Below are positions 8,664 to 16,664 of a stretch of 64,000 nt of DNA, piece after piece. Under the pieces are notes generated by a model. The model was not told the DNA's origin. It was given only the letters and a program-made list of their open reading frames with translations, and did not search any database. A program made the translations under genes and the position numbers. This stretch comes from Marinobacter persicus. Its GTDB lineage: Bacteria; Pseudomonadota; Gammaproteobacteria; Pseudomonadales; Oleiphilaceae. Within the stretch, counting starts at the first letter, position 1. Each line of letters begins with the position of its first letter. The stretch spans positions 124,001-188,000 of the forward strand of contig NZ_FOSC01000001.1 in the NCBI RefSeq assembly GCF_900114155.1, read 5' to 3'.

Positions 8664-9092
8664 TTACACTTTTATATTGAATAACGTCAGCGGTTCATCC
8701 TGCTGCAATTTTTCTGCCAACCTCAAAGCAACCTCATCAGGTATCTGCCGGATTACTTCCTGGGTTTCCTGATCCACCACCTTCACAATGGTCTGCCCCA
8801 GGTTGTTATCCACTTCAAACTGCAGATCTCTGCTCACAGACTGAACATAATCGTTCAGCTGTGAAACCGCTTCCCCCAGTTGCCGGCCTTCCTGAGCTCT
8901 CTGGTTTTGAGCAAGCGCCTGTTGGGCTTCCAGCGAAGGGTTCAGGCGGTTAAAGGGAGCAGCCCCTGAAGCCACTTCCTGAGCGGAGGCTCTATCGCCT
9001 TCGTTCTGAGGTGACGCGTTTGCCCGAGCCGGAGCCTGGCTGCTGGAGCGCACCAGTTTGAGATCCGGGCCATTCAGGTTCACGTCGTTCAT
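8664..9092 (-). CDS. flaG: FlaG-family flagellar protein
   Basis: A 142-residue protein with a low-complexity N-terminal half rich in Ala, Ser and Gln. The conserved FlaG C-terminal domain is recognisable: LNDYVQSVSRDLQFEVDN and TIVKVVDQETQEVIRQIPDE, with a short tail after it. FlaG proteins influence filament length, and the gene usually sits between flagellin and fliD, as here. Transcription probably reads through from flagellin 1, since no promoter was seen upstream. Confidence 0.9.
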   Translation of the reverse strand: MNDVNLNGPDLKLVRSSSQAPARANASPQNEGDRASAQEVASGAAPFNRLNPSLEAQQALAQNQRAQEGRQLGEAVSQLNDYVQSVSRDLQFEVDNNLGQTIVKVVDQETQEVIRQIPDEVALRLAEKLQQDEPLTLFNIKV

Positions 9093-9123
9093 GACTCACC
9101 TCACTCTATTCTTACGGCGGAAA

Positions 9124-9146
9124 GCCGGCCCCGTTTGGGAGCCGAC
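9124..9146 (-). terminator. Hairpin between flagellin 1 and flaG
   Basis: On the minus strand GTCGGCTCC and GGGGCCGGC pair (two G-U pairs) around CAAAC, followed by only three T residues. It lies 20 bp after the flagellin stop codon. The short T-run suggests an attenuating terminator that lets some transcription reach flaG, or a 3'-stabilising hairpin. Confidence 0.55.
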
Positions 9147-9165
9147 TGTCACCGTAATGCCCCTA

Positions 9166-10005
9166 TTACTGCAGGAGGGACAGAACCTGGTTAGGACGGG
9201 CGTTGGCCTGAGCCAGTACGCTGATGCCTGCCTGCTGGAGCACATTGGACTTAGCCAGTTTGGCAGATTCTGCCGCAAAGTCCGCGTCAAGAATCCGGCT
9301 ATTCGCAGCACTGGCACTTTCAATGTTGGTTGCCAAGTTGTTGATAGTGCTTTCGAACCGGTTCTGAACCGCACCCAGGTCGGAACGGAATTCGTTCACC
9401 TGGCCCAGCGCAGTGTCCAGTGCATCGAGAGCAGCAGATGCGCCAGTAGCAGTACTAATATCGATATCAGAGACTTTGATGGAGCTAGAACCAAGCGCAC
9501 TCGCATTCATGTCGGCACTGAAATTGACATCGATAGTCTGCCCAGCTTCATAACCCACTTGGAAAGACAAGCTGCTGCCGAGGGAACCGTCCAAAACGTT
9601 CTGACCATTGAAGGTAGTTTCTTCACTGATCCGTTTGATTTCAGTCTGACGCTGCGTCACTTCTTTTTGCAGCAACGCACGATCTTCCGGTTGCATAGAA
9701 CCGTTGGCAGCCTGTACCGCCAGCTCACGAATTCGCTGCAGGTTGCCTACAGTTTCGTCCAGACCGCCTTCTGCAGTTTGCGCCATGGAAATACCGTCGT
9801 TGGCGTTACGCTGGGCTACCGTCAGACCACGAATCTGAGTGTCAAACTGAGTGGAGATTGCCAAGCCTGCGGCATCATCCTTAGCGGAGTTGATGCGCAG
9901 ACCAGAAGACAAACGCTCCAGTGCCTGGCTATTCATACTCTGAGACTTGGACAACTGGTTTTGGGCGTTAATAGAGGCAATGTTAGTGTTGATTCCGAGA
10001 GCCAT
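9166..10005 (-). CDS. fliC: Flagellin 1 (short form)
   Basis: A 279-residue flagellin. The N-terminal D0/D1 region begins MALGINTNIASINAQNQLSK, with RLSSGLRINSAKDDAAGLAI at about residues 31-50. The C-terminal D1/D0 region ends NVLQQAGISVLAQANARPNQ followed by VLSLLQ. The central variable domain is only about 90 residues, so this is a compact flagellin with little outer domain. It is driven by a strong sigma-28 promoter (10089-10115) and followed by a hairpin. The nearby Maf and legionaminic acid genes suggest the filament is glycosylated on surface Ser/Thr residues. Confidence 0.95.
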   Translation of the reverse strand: MALGINTNIASINAQNQLSKSQSMNSQALERLSSGLRINSAKDDAAGLAISTQFDTQIRGLTVAQRNANDGISMAQTAEGGLDETVGNLQRIRELAVQAANGSMQPEDRALLQKEVTQRQTEIKRISEETTFNGQNVLDGSLGSSLSFQVGYEAGQTIDVNFSADMNASALGSSSIKVSDIDISTATGASAALDALDTALGQVNEFRSDLGAVQNRFESTINNLATNIESASAANSRILDADFAAESAKLAKSNVLQQAGISVLAQANARPNQVLSLLQ

Positions 10006-10088
10006 GATGCTTCTCCTTAAAACCTTAGTTTCTATGGTGAAGGCTTGGCCCCCGCTTCACTGTGGGGCGCCTCGCCCTGTTACTAGGT

Positions 10089-10115
10089 TTAACGGCGCAC
10101 CCTCAGAAAGCTTTA
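10089..10115 (-). promoter_or_regulatory. Sigma-28 (FliA) promoter of flagellin 1
   Basis: On the minus strand it reads TAAAGCTT, an 11-bp spacer and GCCGTTAA, a near-perfect FliA site. It lies 84 bp upstream of the flagellin 1 ATG, in the interval that also contains the end of the maf gene. Confidence 0.85.
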
Positions 10116-10174
10116 AACTTTTTTTCTCTGACTTTGTAACACTTTGTAAGCCACAGACATGCAAAGCTGGGATT

Positions 10175-12298
10175 TCACTTTTCCTGAAACTCTGGATCCT
10201 TATCCTTCAAGGTACGTAAAACCCAAGGATCACTTTCAACAGAACGACCACTCAGCATAACCGCATAAAAGTGAGCCGGCAGTGCCTCCAAGAACTCAGT
10301 AAAACGCGCGCGCCACGTCTTTGTAAAATCAATTATTTCATGATCCTCGCACGCCATACCATGGCACAGACCAACCACCAGGAAGTGCAGGAGCGACCCC
10401 TTCGTCAACTGCGCACAGTAAAGCTGCTCTGGACGCACGGCCTGGGCGCCAGCATGGGGCGTTACAGTCATCGTTTCCAGACGAAGCTGATTAGCCAACA
10501 AACAAAGATCTTTTCTTCCACCCAACGATGCGGCACGTAATTGCCGGATAAATTTGGCGCATAATCTCTTCAGTTCTTCGTAAACACCAGCAATCGGAAT
10601 ATCAAGCACACCTGCCTGCAGCTCTCGCTGGTGTGTCTTAAGAAGCTCTTGCACACTCCACACGCGCTGGTCAACACTCAGAAGAGCTTTCTCAAACTGG
10701 TCTGCCGATATCCACGGAGCATTGTCAATCAACGCCCCATCCGAACAGTTGAAAACCTCCAGCTCTGGAAGCGAGCCAGACGTGACTTCGCCCAAAAAAT
10801 CTTCCATCGAACGCTTGGCTGTGTAGTAATCATTTCTGGTAAATATCGGCTTTCCATCCGTACCTTCAACCTCAAAGGTCGTCCAGCTCGCATGATTTGC
10901 CGATCCAGCCTTTTCTTCAAGCTCTCGGTTAGGATTAGCGCCTTCCTGCCCCCAGACAGAGTGACGAGCATGATGATACGCCTTGTTCTTGAATCCAAAG
11001 TCTGTTCCAAAAAGGTATATTTTCTGAAAACCGAGAGCCTGACCAACAGCCATGGCGGCGTTGGTAACTGTCGGATTGCAACCAGAGAACAGCTCACCTG
11101 TTTCCACCACCAGCCCAGGCAACATATTGTCGGACTTAAAGAAATAGGTTACGTCTTTAAACCGCCGGGAAACCAAGGGGTTGATCTCATTGACAGCTAG
11201 TAAAGGAATGGACTTCAGAGCCTCCTGAGGCAGGTCTTCGTGTAGCTCATAAATCAGGTAACTGGGGTCCAACTCCATATGCAAATCCGGCGTAATTCCG
11301 GCAGCCAAAAGCGGTTTTAAACCCGTTCCCGCGCTAACCACAAATAGCCGATCTCTCATCCTCTTCAAAGATTCAATCCGACCGTCAATAGACGGACCGC
11401 TGCCAACGACTGCCATGGGAAAAGGGATCGCTTTCCGACCGAGGTTAGCCAGGTATGTCATGCCGGCTCTGGCATTATAGGCAGAATTAACCAACCGAAT
11501 CAGCTCGTTATCATAATTACTCCAGTTGGTGGCGAGAACCGCCAAGTCCTTGCTGGCGTCGATCACTCCCTTGGCTAAAGGTATATCCGCCAAATGGTTA
11601 TAATACGTCGAAAAGAACGGATAGAAAGGTAAATCCCGAGACATCTGGCTATAAACCAGTGCTTTGACCTCAGCGTCCGAATCAGCCTTGCCGATCGCAA
11701 ATGACAGACTTTTCCCTACCTTTTTGAAGCGAGTCACGATATCTTCCCAGTCTACGGTGTACAAACTCACCGCAAACTTCTCAGGCTCCCGCTCAACAAT
11801 GATCCCATGAACAATCTCCGCTTTCCGGCACACCTCTTCAATGTGATAGCCCAAGCCACAGCCTAAAAATACAACTGATGGAAAAAAGTTGCCCAGCCGA
11901 TAACCTTCAAAAGTACTTTTTGTCACTGGACTCTCTTCGATCACGCGCCTCAATAAATCAGAAGCGAAATCCTTCTGCGAATACCTCTTGGTGCCTGGCG
12001 GCGCATAAGTGAAAATTTGATTTTTACGAGCAAATTCCTCAAGCATTCGCTGCGCTTCATCTACCGAGTATTCACGAGCAAGACCGCGGTAGCAGGATTG
12101 ACCGCTTGCCACCATATCGACGTCTTGCTTACCAGGAGTAACCACCAGCTCCACTCGCTGGAGATCCATGCTAGCCAGCATTTTGTAAAGAGAAGGGCGG
12201 TGACGTTTAAAAAAGGCTAGGTTTCGCTCGAGGCGTTGCATGAAAATCTGACCATCATCCTGATACCCACTTTTCTCCTGGTTTCTTTTCTTAGCCAT
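10175..12298 (-). CDS. Motility-associated factor (Maf/DUF115) flagellin glycosyltransferase
   Basis: A 707-residue protein of the Maf family, whose members transfer CMP-activated nonulosonic acids (pseudaminic or legionaminic acid) to flagellin before export. The DUF115 core is recognisable around residues 290-470: PMAVVGSGPSIDGRI, HMELDPSYLIYELHEDLP, then GCNPTVTNAAMAVGQALGF and IYLFGTDFGFK. The length fits the family, usually 600-700 or more residues. It sits between the two flagellins and next to a legionaminic acid operon, which points to legionaminic acid or a derivative as donor sugar. The start has GGGGAGC upstream. Confidence 0.88.
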   Translation of the reverse strand: MAKKRNQEKSGYQDDGQIFMQRLERNLAFFKRHRPSLYKMLASMDLQRVELVVTPGKQDVDMVASGQSCYRGLAREYSVDEAQRMLEEFARKNQIFTYAPPGTKRYSQKDFASDLLRRVIEESPVTKSTFEGYRLGNFFPSVVFLGCGLGYHIEEVCRKAEIVHGIIVEREPEKFAVSLYTVDWEDIVTRFKKVGKSLSFAIGKADSDAEVKALVYSQMSRDLPFYPFFSTYYNHLADIPLAKGVIDASKDLAVLATNWSNYDNELIRLVNSAYNARAGMTYLANLGRKAIPFPMAVVGSGPSIDGRIESLKRMRDRLFVVSAGTGLKPLLAAGITPDLHMELDPSYLIYELHEDLPQEALKSIPLLAVNEINPLVSRRFKDVTYFFKSDNMLPGLVVETGELFSGCNPTVTNAAMAVGQALGFQKIYLFGTDFGFKNKAYHHARHSVWGQEGANPNRELEEKAGSANHASWTTFEVEGTDGKPIFTRNDYYTAKRSMEDFLGEVTSGSLPELEVFNCSDGALIDNAPWISADQFEKALLSVDQRVWSVQELLKTHQRELQAGVLDIPIAGVYEELKRLCAKFIRQLRAASLGGRKDLCLLANQLRLETMTVTPHAGAQAVRPEQLYCAQLTKGSLLHFLVVGLCHGMACEDHEIIDFTKTWRARFTEFLEALPAHFYAVMLSGRSVESDPWVLRTLKDKDPEFQEK

Positions 12299-12383
12299 TC
12301 CCAGCTCCCCGCCGATTCAGCACACGATAAAAAGCCGACAGTTTGACACAGTAACTGACCGGATTCACGGGTCAAAAAACCGG

Positions 12384-12410
12384 CAAAGTTTTTCCTCTCT
12401 TTACCGACAA
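12384..12410 (+). promoter_or_regulatory. Candidate sigma-28 promoter upstream of flagellin 2
   Basis: It reads CAAAGTTT, an 11-bp spacer and ACCGACAA, 13 of 16 matches to the FliA consensus TAAAGTTT-N11-GCCGATAA with exact spacing. It lies about 190 bp upstream of the flagellin 2 ATG, further than is usual for this class. Confidence 0.5.
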
Positions 12411-12492
12411 CAGCACCAACCAGCCATTCTAGGCGACACTCCAAAGACTTCAACACACTGTTTAAAAGGGATATTTTCTCCGACAAATCTTG

Positions 12493-12509
12493 TTGGCACG
12501 GTAATCGCT
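12493..12509 (+). promoter_or_regulatory. Candidate sigma-54 (RpoN) promoter of flagellin 2
   Basis: It reads TTGGCACG, GTAA, TCGCT. The -24 element is perfect and the invariant GC of the -12 element is present at exactly the right distance; one base differs from TTGCT. It lies 90 bp upstream of the flagellin 2 start. This suggests RpoN/FleQ-type class control, as seen for some polar-flagellum flagellins. Confidence 0.65.
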
Positions 12510-12598
12510 TAACAATACGCAAACGGCAAATTACTGACATCAGCCAGCAGAGATCCACTGATACCCTCTGCGGCTTTTCTGAGCAGGGAGATAAAGAT

Positions 12599-13816
12599 AT
12601 GCCTCAGATCATCAACACGAACATCGCATCTCTTAATGCGCAACGGAATCTGAACGCTTCGCAGGGCGACGCTAACGTAGCGCTGCAGCGTTTGTCGTCC
12701 GGCCTACGCATCAACTCAGCTAAGGATGATGCCGCAGGCCTGGCGATCTCAGAGCGTTTTCAGTCTCAGATCACCGGCCTCAACATGGCACAAAGGAATG
12801 CCAACGACGGTATCTCCCTGGCCCAGACCACTGAAGGCGCGCTGGATGAAATCACCGCCAACCTTCAGCGCATTCGCGAACTGGCCGTACAATCTGGTAA
12901 CGCTTCCAACAGCAAAGAAGACCGTGAGGCGCTTAACAAAGAGGTCCAGCAGCGTATTTCCGAAATTAATCGAATTTCCAGCCAAACCTCGTTCAATGGG
13001 CTGCGCGTACTGGATGGCTCTTTGCCAACTCAAACCTTCCAAGTTGGCGCAAATGCTGGCGAAACGATCTCGGTGGATGGACTCGATGCCAGAGGCAAAC
13101 AATTGGGAGCCTTGGTGGCTCACGCTGAAAATCTGGCGAACACCACCACAGGCACCGGTGTAAGCCTTAATGAACTATTCGAAGAGGGAGGAACGGCTGA
13201 TTTCACTATTGAACTCCCCGCGCTGGACGGAGGGTCCGCAATTCAGGTCAATGTTGACGATGCAAGCAACTTCGAGGAAATACTTGGAAGGATCAACGCA
13301 GAGTCATCCAAAACAGGCGTAACCGCCAATCTCGACAGAACCAATAACGGGCTCATTTTTGCTACTGAGCTTGATGGTTCTATCAGCGGAGCAGCACTTG
13401 AAAGTATCAACATAACAGCAAGCGGTACCAGCGCCAGCGGAGCGGACGTCACGGTTAACGGCAGCCCCTTCGGATTCGGCGCCGGTGACGCCGAGAGAAC
13501 GACAGTTAATAACGTCGACATTTCGACTCAGAATGGTGCGGACAAGGCCATGGTCAACCTTGATTACGCCATTCAGAAAATCAACGGCTTAAGAGCGGAT
13601 CTTGGTGCTGTCCAAAATCGGTTCGAATCAACCATTGCCAACCTCAGCACCACAACAGAAAACCTTTCAGCCTCAAACAGTCGCATCCGAGATGCCGACT
13701 TTGCTAAAGAAAGTGCAGAGCTAGCGCGAACCCAAGTGCTGCAACAAGCGGGATTATCTGTACTCTCACAGGCAAACGCGAGACCCCAACAAGTACTTCA
13801 GCTGCTTCAAGGCTAA
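12599..13816 (+). CDS. Flagellin 2 (long form)
   Basis: A 405-residue flagellin transcribed opposite to flagellin 1. The D0/D1 N-terminus begins MPQIINTNIASLNAQRNLNA and includes RLSSGLRINSAKDDAAGLAI. The C-terminal D1/D0 ends QVLQQAGLSVLSQANARPQQ plus VLQLLQG. The central domain is about 125 residues longer than in flagellin 1 (roughly residues 165-300, rich in Gly, Ala, Thr and Ser), which would give a larger surface domain and more possible O-glycosylation sites. It has its own promoters and a strong terminator, so it is a single-gene unit that may be expressed at a different stage. Confidence 0.95.
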   Translation: MPQIINTNIASLNAQRNLNASQGDANVALQRLSSGLRINSAKDDAAGLAISERFQSQITGLNMAQRNANDGISLAQTTEGALDEITANLQRIRELAVQSGNASNSKEDREALNKEVQQRISEINRISSQTSFNGLRVLDGSLPTQTFQVGANAGETISVDGLDARGKQLGALVAHAENLANTTTGTGVSLNELFEEGGTADFTIELPALDGGSAIQVNVDDASNFEEILGRINAESSKTGVTANLDRTNNGLIFATELDGSISGAALESINITASGTSASGADVTVNGSPFGFGAGDAERTTVNNVDISTQNGADKAMVNLDYAIQKINGLRADLGAVQNRFESTIANLSTTTENLSASNSRIRDADFAKESAELARTQVLQQAGLSVLSQANARPQQVLQLLQG

Positions 13817-13840
13817 CAACCTATGAAGCCTTCCGACAAG

Positions 13841-13874
13841 AGCAAGCCGGGCCCCAGGCTCGGTTTGCTTTTTT
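13841..13874 (+). terminator. Rho-independent terminator of flagellin 2
   Basis: A 13-bp stem with arms AGCAAGCCGGGCC and GGCTCGGTTTGCT (two G-U pairs), a three-base loop and a run of six T residues, 24 bp after the stop codon. The T-run overlaps the 3' end of the convergent sulfotransferase-like gene. Confidence 0.9.
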
Positions 13875-14862
13875 AATCGATCACTGCTTTTAAAAGCTCT
13901 GCACGATAATTCTCGATCAGATCTTGGTCAGACACCCGTTTTTCGATTGATTTTATAAATTTGTCTTCAACCCAATCCGCCATTTCCCGGGTAATCGATA
14001 CTGAATTGAAAGATGCATCTTCTGACTGCACACCCAAGAGATTACAAGCTTCTAACAAGCTTTCTTCGCTTGCATACTGACAAAATCGCCGATGTACCCA
14101 CTTGCTGTAATTTGCATCGTTTTTAATGAGGAAGTCTATTTCCTGTCCATCAGAAACACAGGACTCTGATAATCCAGATCTCAGCACATAAGAAACACGA
14201 TTCAGGCTAGACAGCAAACGCAATCGAGCCCCTTTTAAAGACTCATTCTGCACTTCAACCTGAACTTTCGGGCGGGGCACGTCGAAATGAGAAGATAGAG
14301 CCTCCCAAAATCCGGGTTCATCTTGCTTCAGATACTCAAAAGGCATCACGACGACGTTATTAAAAAATTTCTCATAACAAGACAACATGTACTCAAGGTC
14401 CAGGGCATCCTTAAGAAATTGCTCTTTGTAAGCAAAAAAACGATCCCAGTTGCCATACTGCCCCTCGTTGATGAACTGTGCATGCACAGACTTCATCCAA
14501 GCAACAGGGCTTCTCACACAAATCAAAACATTATCTGTTTCCTTATTGAGCGTGCCCAGAATCTCCGCTGCATTACCCATCATGGTGCGCACTGGTCGCT
14601 CTTCGATGGCAGTAAGATAGGCAGCACTAAATCCTTCCGAGGAAATGATAACGTTATTGTCAGCTATTGGCTGTTTATCCAGCTCGATATTCATTGGATA
14701 ATTGGCGTCAAAGTCTCCTCTCAGCGTCGATTGCCGGATGTACTGAACAACTTTCCCTGCGCCCGAGAATGCAAGTGCATATTGCTCATCTTTGAGCCAA
14801 ACACTTTGCAGGTAAGTAGACGCCGTCTTTATCATACCTACATGGATAAAAGACACCGACAC
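13873..14862 (-). CDS. Sulfotransferase-like protein
   Basis: A 329-residue protein with a sulfotransferase-type PAPS-binding loop at the N-terminus: FIHVGMIKTASTYLQSVW matches the HxGxxKTgTTxLQ pattern. A downstream VLICVRSPVAWMKSVHAQ segment fits the conserved arginine/serine 3'-phosphate-binding motif (RxPxxRxxS type). It would transfer sulfate from PAPS to a hydroxyl or amino group. The GTG at 14862 is chosen because GGAGG lies six bases before it. It is the last gene of the legionaminic acid operon, so a glycan or flagellin substrate is plausible but unproven. There is no signal peptide, so action is expected in the cytosol. Confidence 0.7.
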   Translation of the reverse strand: MSVSFIHVGMIKTASTYLQSVWLKDEQYALAFSGAGKVVQYIRQSTLRGDFDANYPMNIELDKQPIADNNVIISSEGFSAAYLTAIEERPVRTMMGNAAEILGTLNKETDNVLICVRSPVAWMKSVHAQFINEGQYGNWDRFFAYKEQFLKDALDLEYMLSCYEKFFNNVVVMPFEYLKQDEPGFWEALSSHFDVPRPKVQVEVQNESLKGARLRLLSSLNRVSYVLRSGLSESCVSDGQEIDFLIKNDANYSKWVHRRFCQYASEESLLEACNLLGVQSEDASFNSVSITREMADWVEDKFIKSIEKRVSDQDLIENYRAELLKAVID

Positions 14863-14920
14863 AAGCCACCTCCAAATTTAAAATAGAATTACTATCACAC
14901 TACTCATTACCAAAGCCGAA

Positions 14921-15616
14921 TCACATACCGAAAAGACTCTCGGCAATTTTAAAATCCATGTTTTCGTCAATATCGATTGAAAATTCTCGAGGCATAACAT
15001 AAGCCCGTAAAACCGGAGTAAAAACTTTACATTTCTGCATCAGAAACGTTGCCGATATCACGTATATCGCACCGTTCAAACGATACTCCTTTTCATGATC
15101 CTGAGAGCGTCCACCCGACAAATCCAAGCCACTAATAATAGAGTTTTTATCAATAGCGCCAATCCATACCGAAGGGTGATCAACCTCACTAACGGAAACA
15201 ACTGAGTCAACACTGCCGGCCTTTTCGAACAGCTGAAGCGCCTCAACAATATTTTCTTTTTTTCGTAACGGTGAAGTTGGCTGCAACAAGACGATAGTGT
15301 CCGGCTCAAAACCATATTGTTGAGCAACTAAAGCAGCATCAACTACAACAGAGTCAGTCGTAGATGTATCGGAGGCTAGTTCTTTGGGACGTTTGTGAGC
15401 CAACAAATTTTTATTTTTATAACGATTTGAAATGTCTAACACCTCTTCATCATCACTGCTTACAACAATCAGGTTTTTTTCACTTAGAGGTAGGGCAGCC
15501 TCAATAGTCCAGCAGATCAAAGGCTTTCCTGCAAGATTTTTTATATTTTTTCGATGCACCCGTTTACTTCCACGTCGAGCAGGGATCACAAAGAGAATTT
15601 TTTTATCATCAGCCAT
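14921..15616 (-). CDS. legF: CMP-legionaminic acid synthase (acylneuraminate cytidylyltransferase)
   Basis: A 231-residue NeuA/LegF/PseF-type enzyme that couples a nonulosonic acid to CTP to give the CMP-sugar donor. The nucleotide loop IPARRGSKRVHRKNIKNLAG is near the N-terminus, and LLQPTSPLR and the late FSIDIDEN metal-binding segment are present. Legionaminic rather than pseudaminic acid is assigned because the operon carries legB, legC, legG, legI and ptmE. It overlaps the end of ptmE by 8 bp. The product is the donor expected for the Maf transferase. Confidence 0.87.
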   Translation of the reverse strand: MADDKKILFVIPARRGSKRVHRKNIKNLAGKPLICWTIEAALPLSEKNLIVVSSDDEEVLDISNRYKNKNLLAHKRPKELASDTSTTDSVVVDAALVAQQYGFEPDTIVLLQPTSPLRKKENIVEALQLFEKAGSVDSVVSVSEVDHPSVWIGAIDKNSIISGLDLSGGRSQDHEKEYRLNGAIYVISATFLMQKCKVFTPVLRAYVMPREFSIDIDENMDFKIAESLFGM

Positions 15617-16664
15617 GCATATATTCCATTATTTCAGTCTGTGCCTGATAGAAGTCATCGATTCGACCTATATCAAGCCAGTGCTCGTGAACTGGAAACA
15701 TATTCACAACCTTCCCCTTCTCAATCTGTTCATCCAGCAAAGCAGGCATATCAATTCTTTCTCCTTTCCTGATCTCTCTCAATATTTTCGGATCAAGCAA
15801 ATAAACACCAGCATTTATAAAGAATCGATGCACAGGCTTTTCAACCATAGAAAGTATTTGAGAGCCTTGACTAGTCACAACTCCGTAAGGAATTTGCTGT
15901 TCATACTCACGTACACACATTGTGGCCACGCCCTCATGGGATTCATGAAATTCAAGCAAACCGTGAATATTAAGAGAGGTAAGTAAATCACCATTCATGA
16001 CAAAGACTGGAAGCTCAAACTCTTCGTGGGGCAGCAACCCCAACGCACCTGCTGTACCTAACGGCTCTGCCTCATGAACATAGCGAATACGTACTCCCCA
16101 ATCTTCTCCATCGCCAAAATGACGCTTAATGATCTCCGGCATGTAATGGACAGAAATATAAAAGTTATGAAATCCAGCTTTAATAAAATTAAGTAAAATT
16201 TGCTCTAGTATTGGCTTATCACCCACTTTTAGCATCGGTTTTGGACAAGTATTGGTGAGTGGCCGCAAGCGAGTGCCAAAACCACCAGCCATCAAAAATA
16301 CTGGGTTATCATGGCGACCTTTATTAAGCACGTCATCCAGGCTGGCAAGACCGACTATTTTTTCCTCATTGTCGACAAGCGGTAACTGCAGTACTTTGTA
16401 GCGCCTCATAACATCCAGAATACGATTCTCTGTCCAGTTCTCTTTCCCGGTTTTCGGGCTCGTATTCATAACCTGCTCTACCGGCGTTTCCATTGAAAAA
16501 TGTTTCAACAATGCTCGACGAACATCACCGTCTGTCAACGTTCCAAGCAGAATTCCTTTTGGGTCAACAACTAACGCTATACGCAGGGCCGCCTTATCAA
16601 GCACTTTAATCGCCTGTTCGAGGTTTGCATCGCGATTGACTAACGCTTTATGCCACTGCTTCAT
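15609..16664 (-). CDS. ptmE: Glucosamine-1-phosphate guanylyltransferase (CBS + nucleotidyltransferase)
   Basis: A 351-residue protein with two CBS domains (about residues 8-110) followed by a sugar-nucleotidyltransferase domain whose loop reads LMAGGFGTRLRPLTN (about 123-137), then CPKPMLKVGDKP. This fusion is the PtmE architecture known from the Campylobacter legionaminic acid pathway, where it makes GDP-glucosamine. It therefore marks the GDP-linked route rather than the UDP-linked one. The CBS pair may bind an adenine nucleotide and regulate activity. The start codon shares one base with the TAA stop of the upstream acetyltransferase gene, so the two are translationally coupled. Confidence 0.87.
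   Translation of the reverse strand: MKQWHKALVNRDANLEQAIKVLDKAALRIALVVDPKGILLGTLTDGDVRRALLKHFSMETPVEQVMNTSPKTGKENWTENRILDVMRRYKVLQLPLVDNEEKIVGLASLDDVLNKGRHDNPVFLMAGGFGTRLRPLTNTCPKPMLKVGDKPILEQILLNFIKAGFHNFYISVHYMPEIIKRHFGDGEDWGVRIRYVHEAEPLGTAGALGLLPHEEFELPVFVMNGDLLTSLNIHGLLEFHESHEGVATMCVREYEQQIPYGVVTSQGSQILSMVEKPVHRFFINAGVYLLDPKILREIRKGERIDMPALLDEQIEKGKVVNMFPVHEHWLDIGRIDDFYQAQTEIMEYMHG

Larger units (their letters stand above)
12299..12598. other. Divergent regulatory interval between maf and flagellin 2
   Basis: This 300-bp stretch has no gene. It separates the maf start (minus) from the flagellin 2 start (plus) and carries two readable promoter sites for flagellin 2, one sigma-28-like and one sigma-54-like. 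A ribosome-binding site AGGGAG lies just before the flagellin ATG. No convincing promoter for maf was seen. Confidence 0.7.

Noticed and set aside
9058-10020. A 320-codon plus-strand frame opposite flagellin 1
   Set aside because: It spans flagellin 1 in antisense with no family features; flagellin motifs are unmistakable on the other strand.
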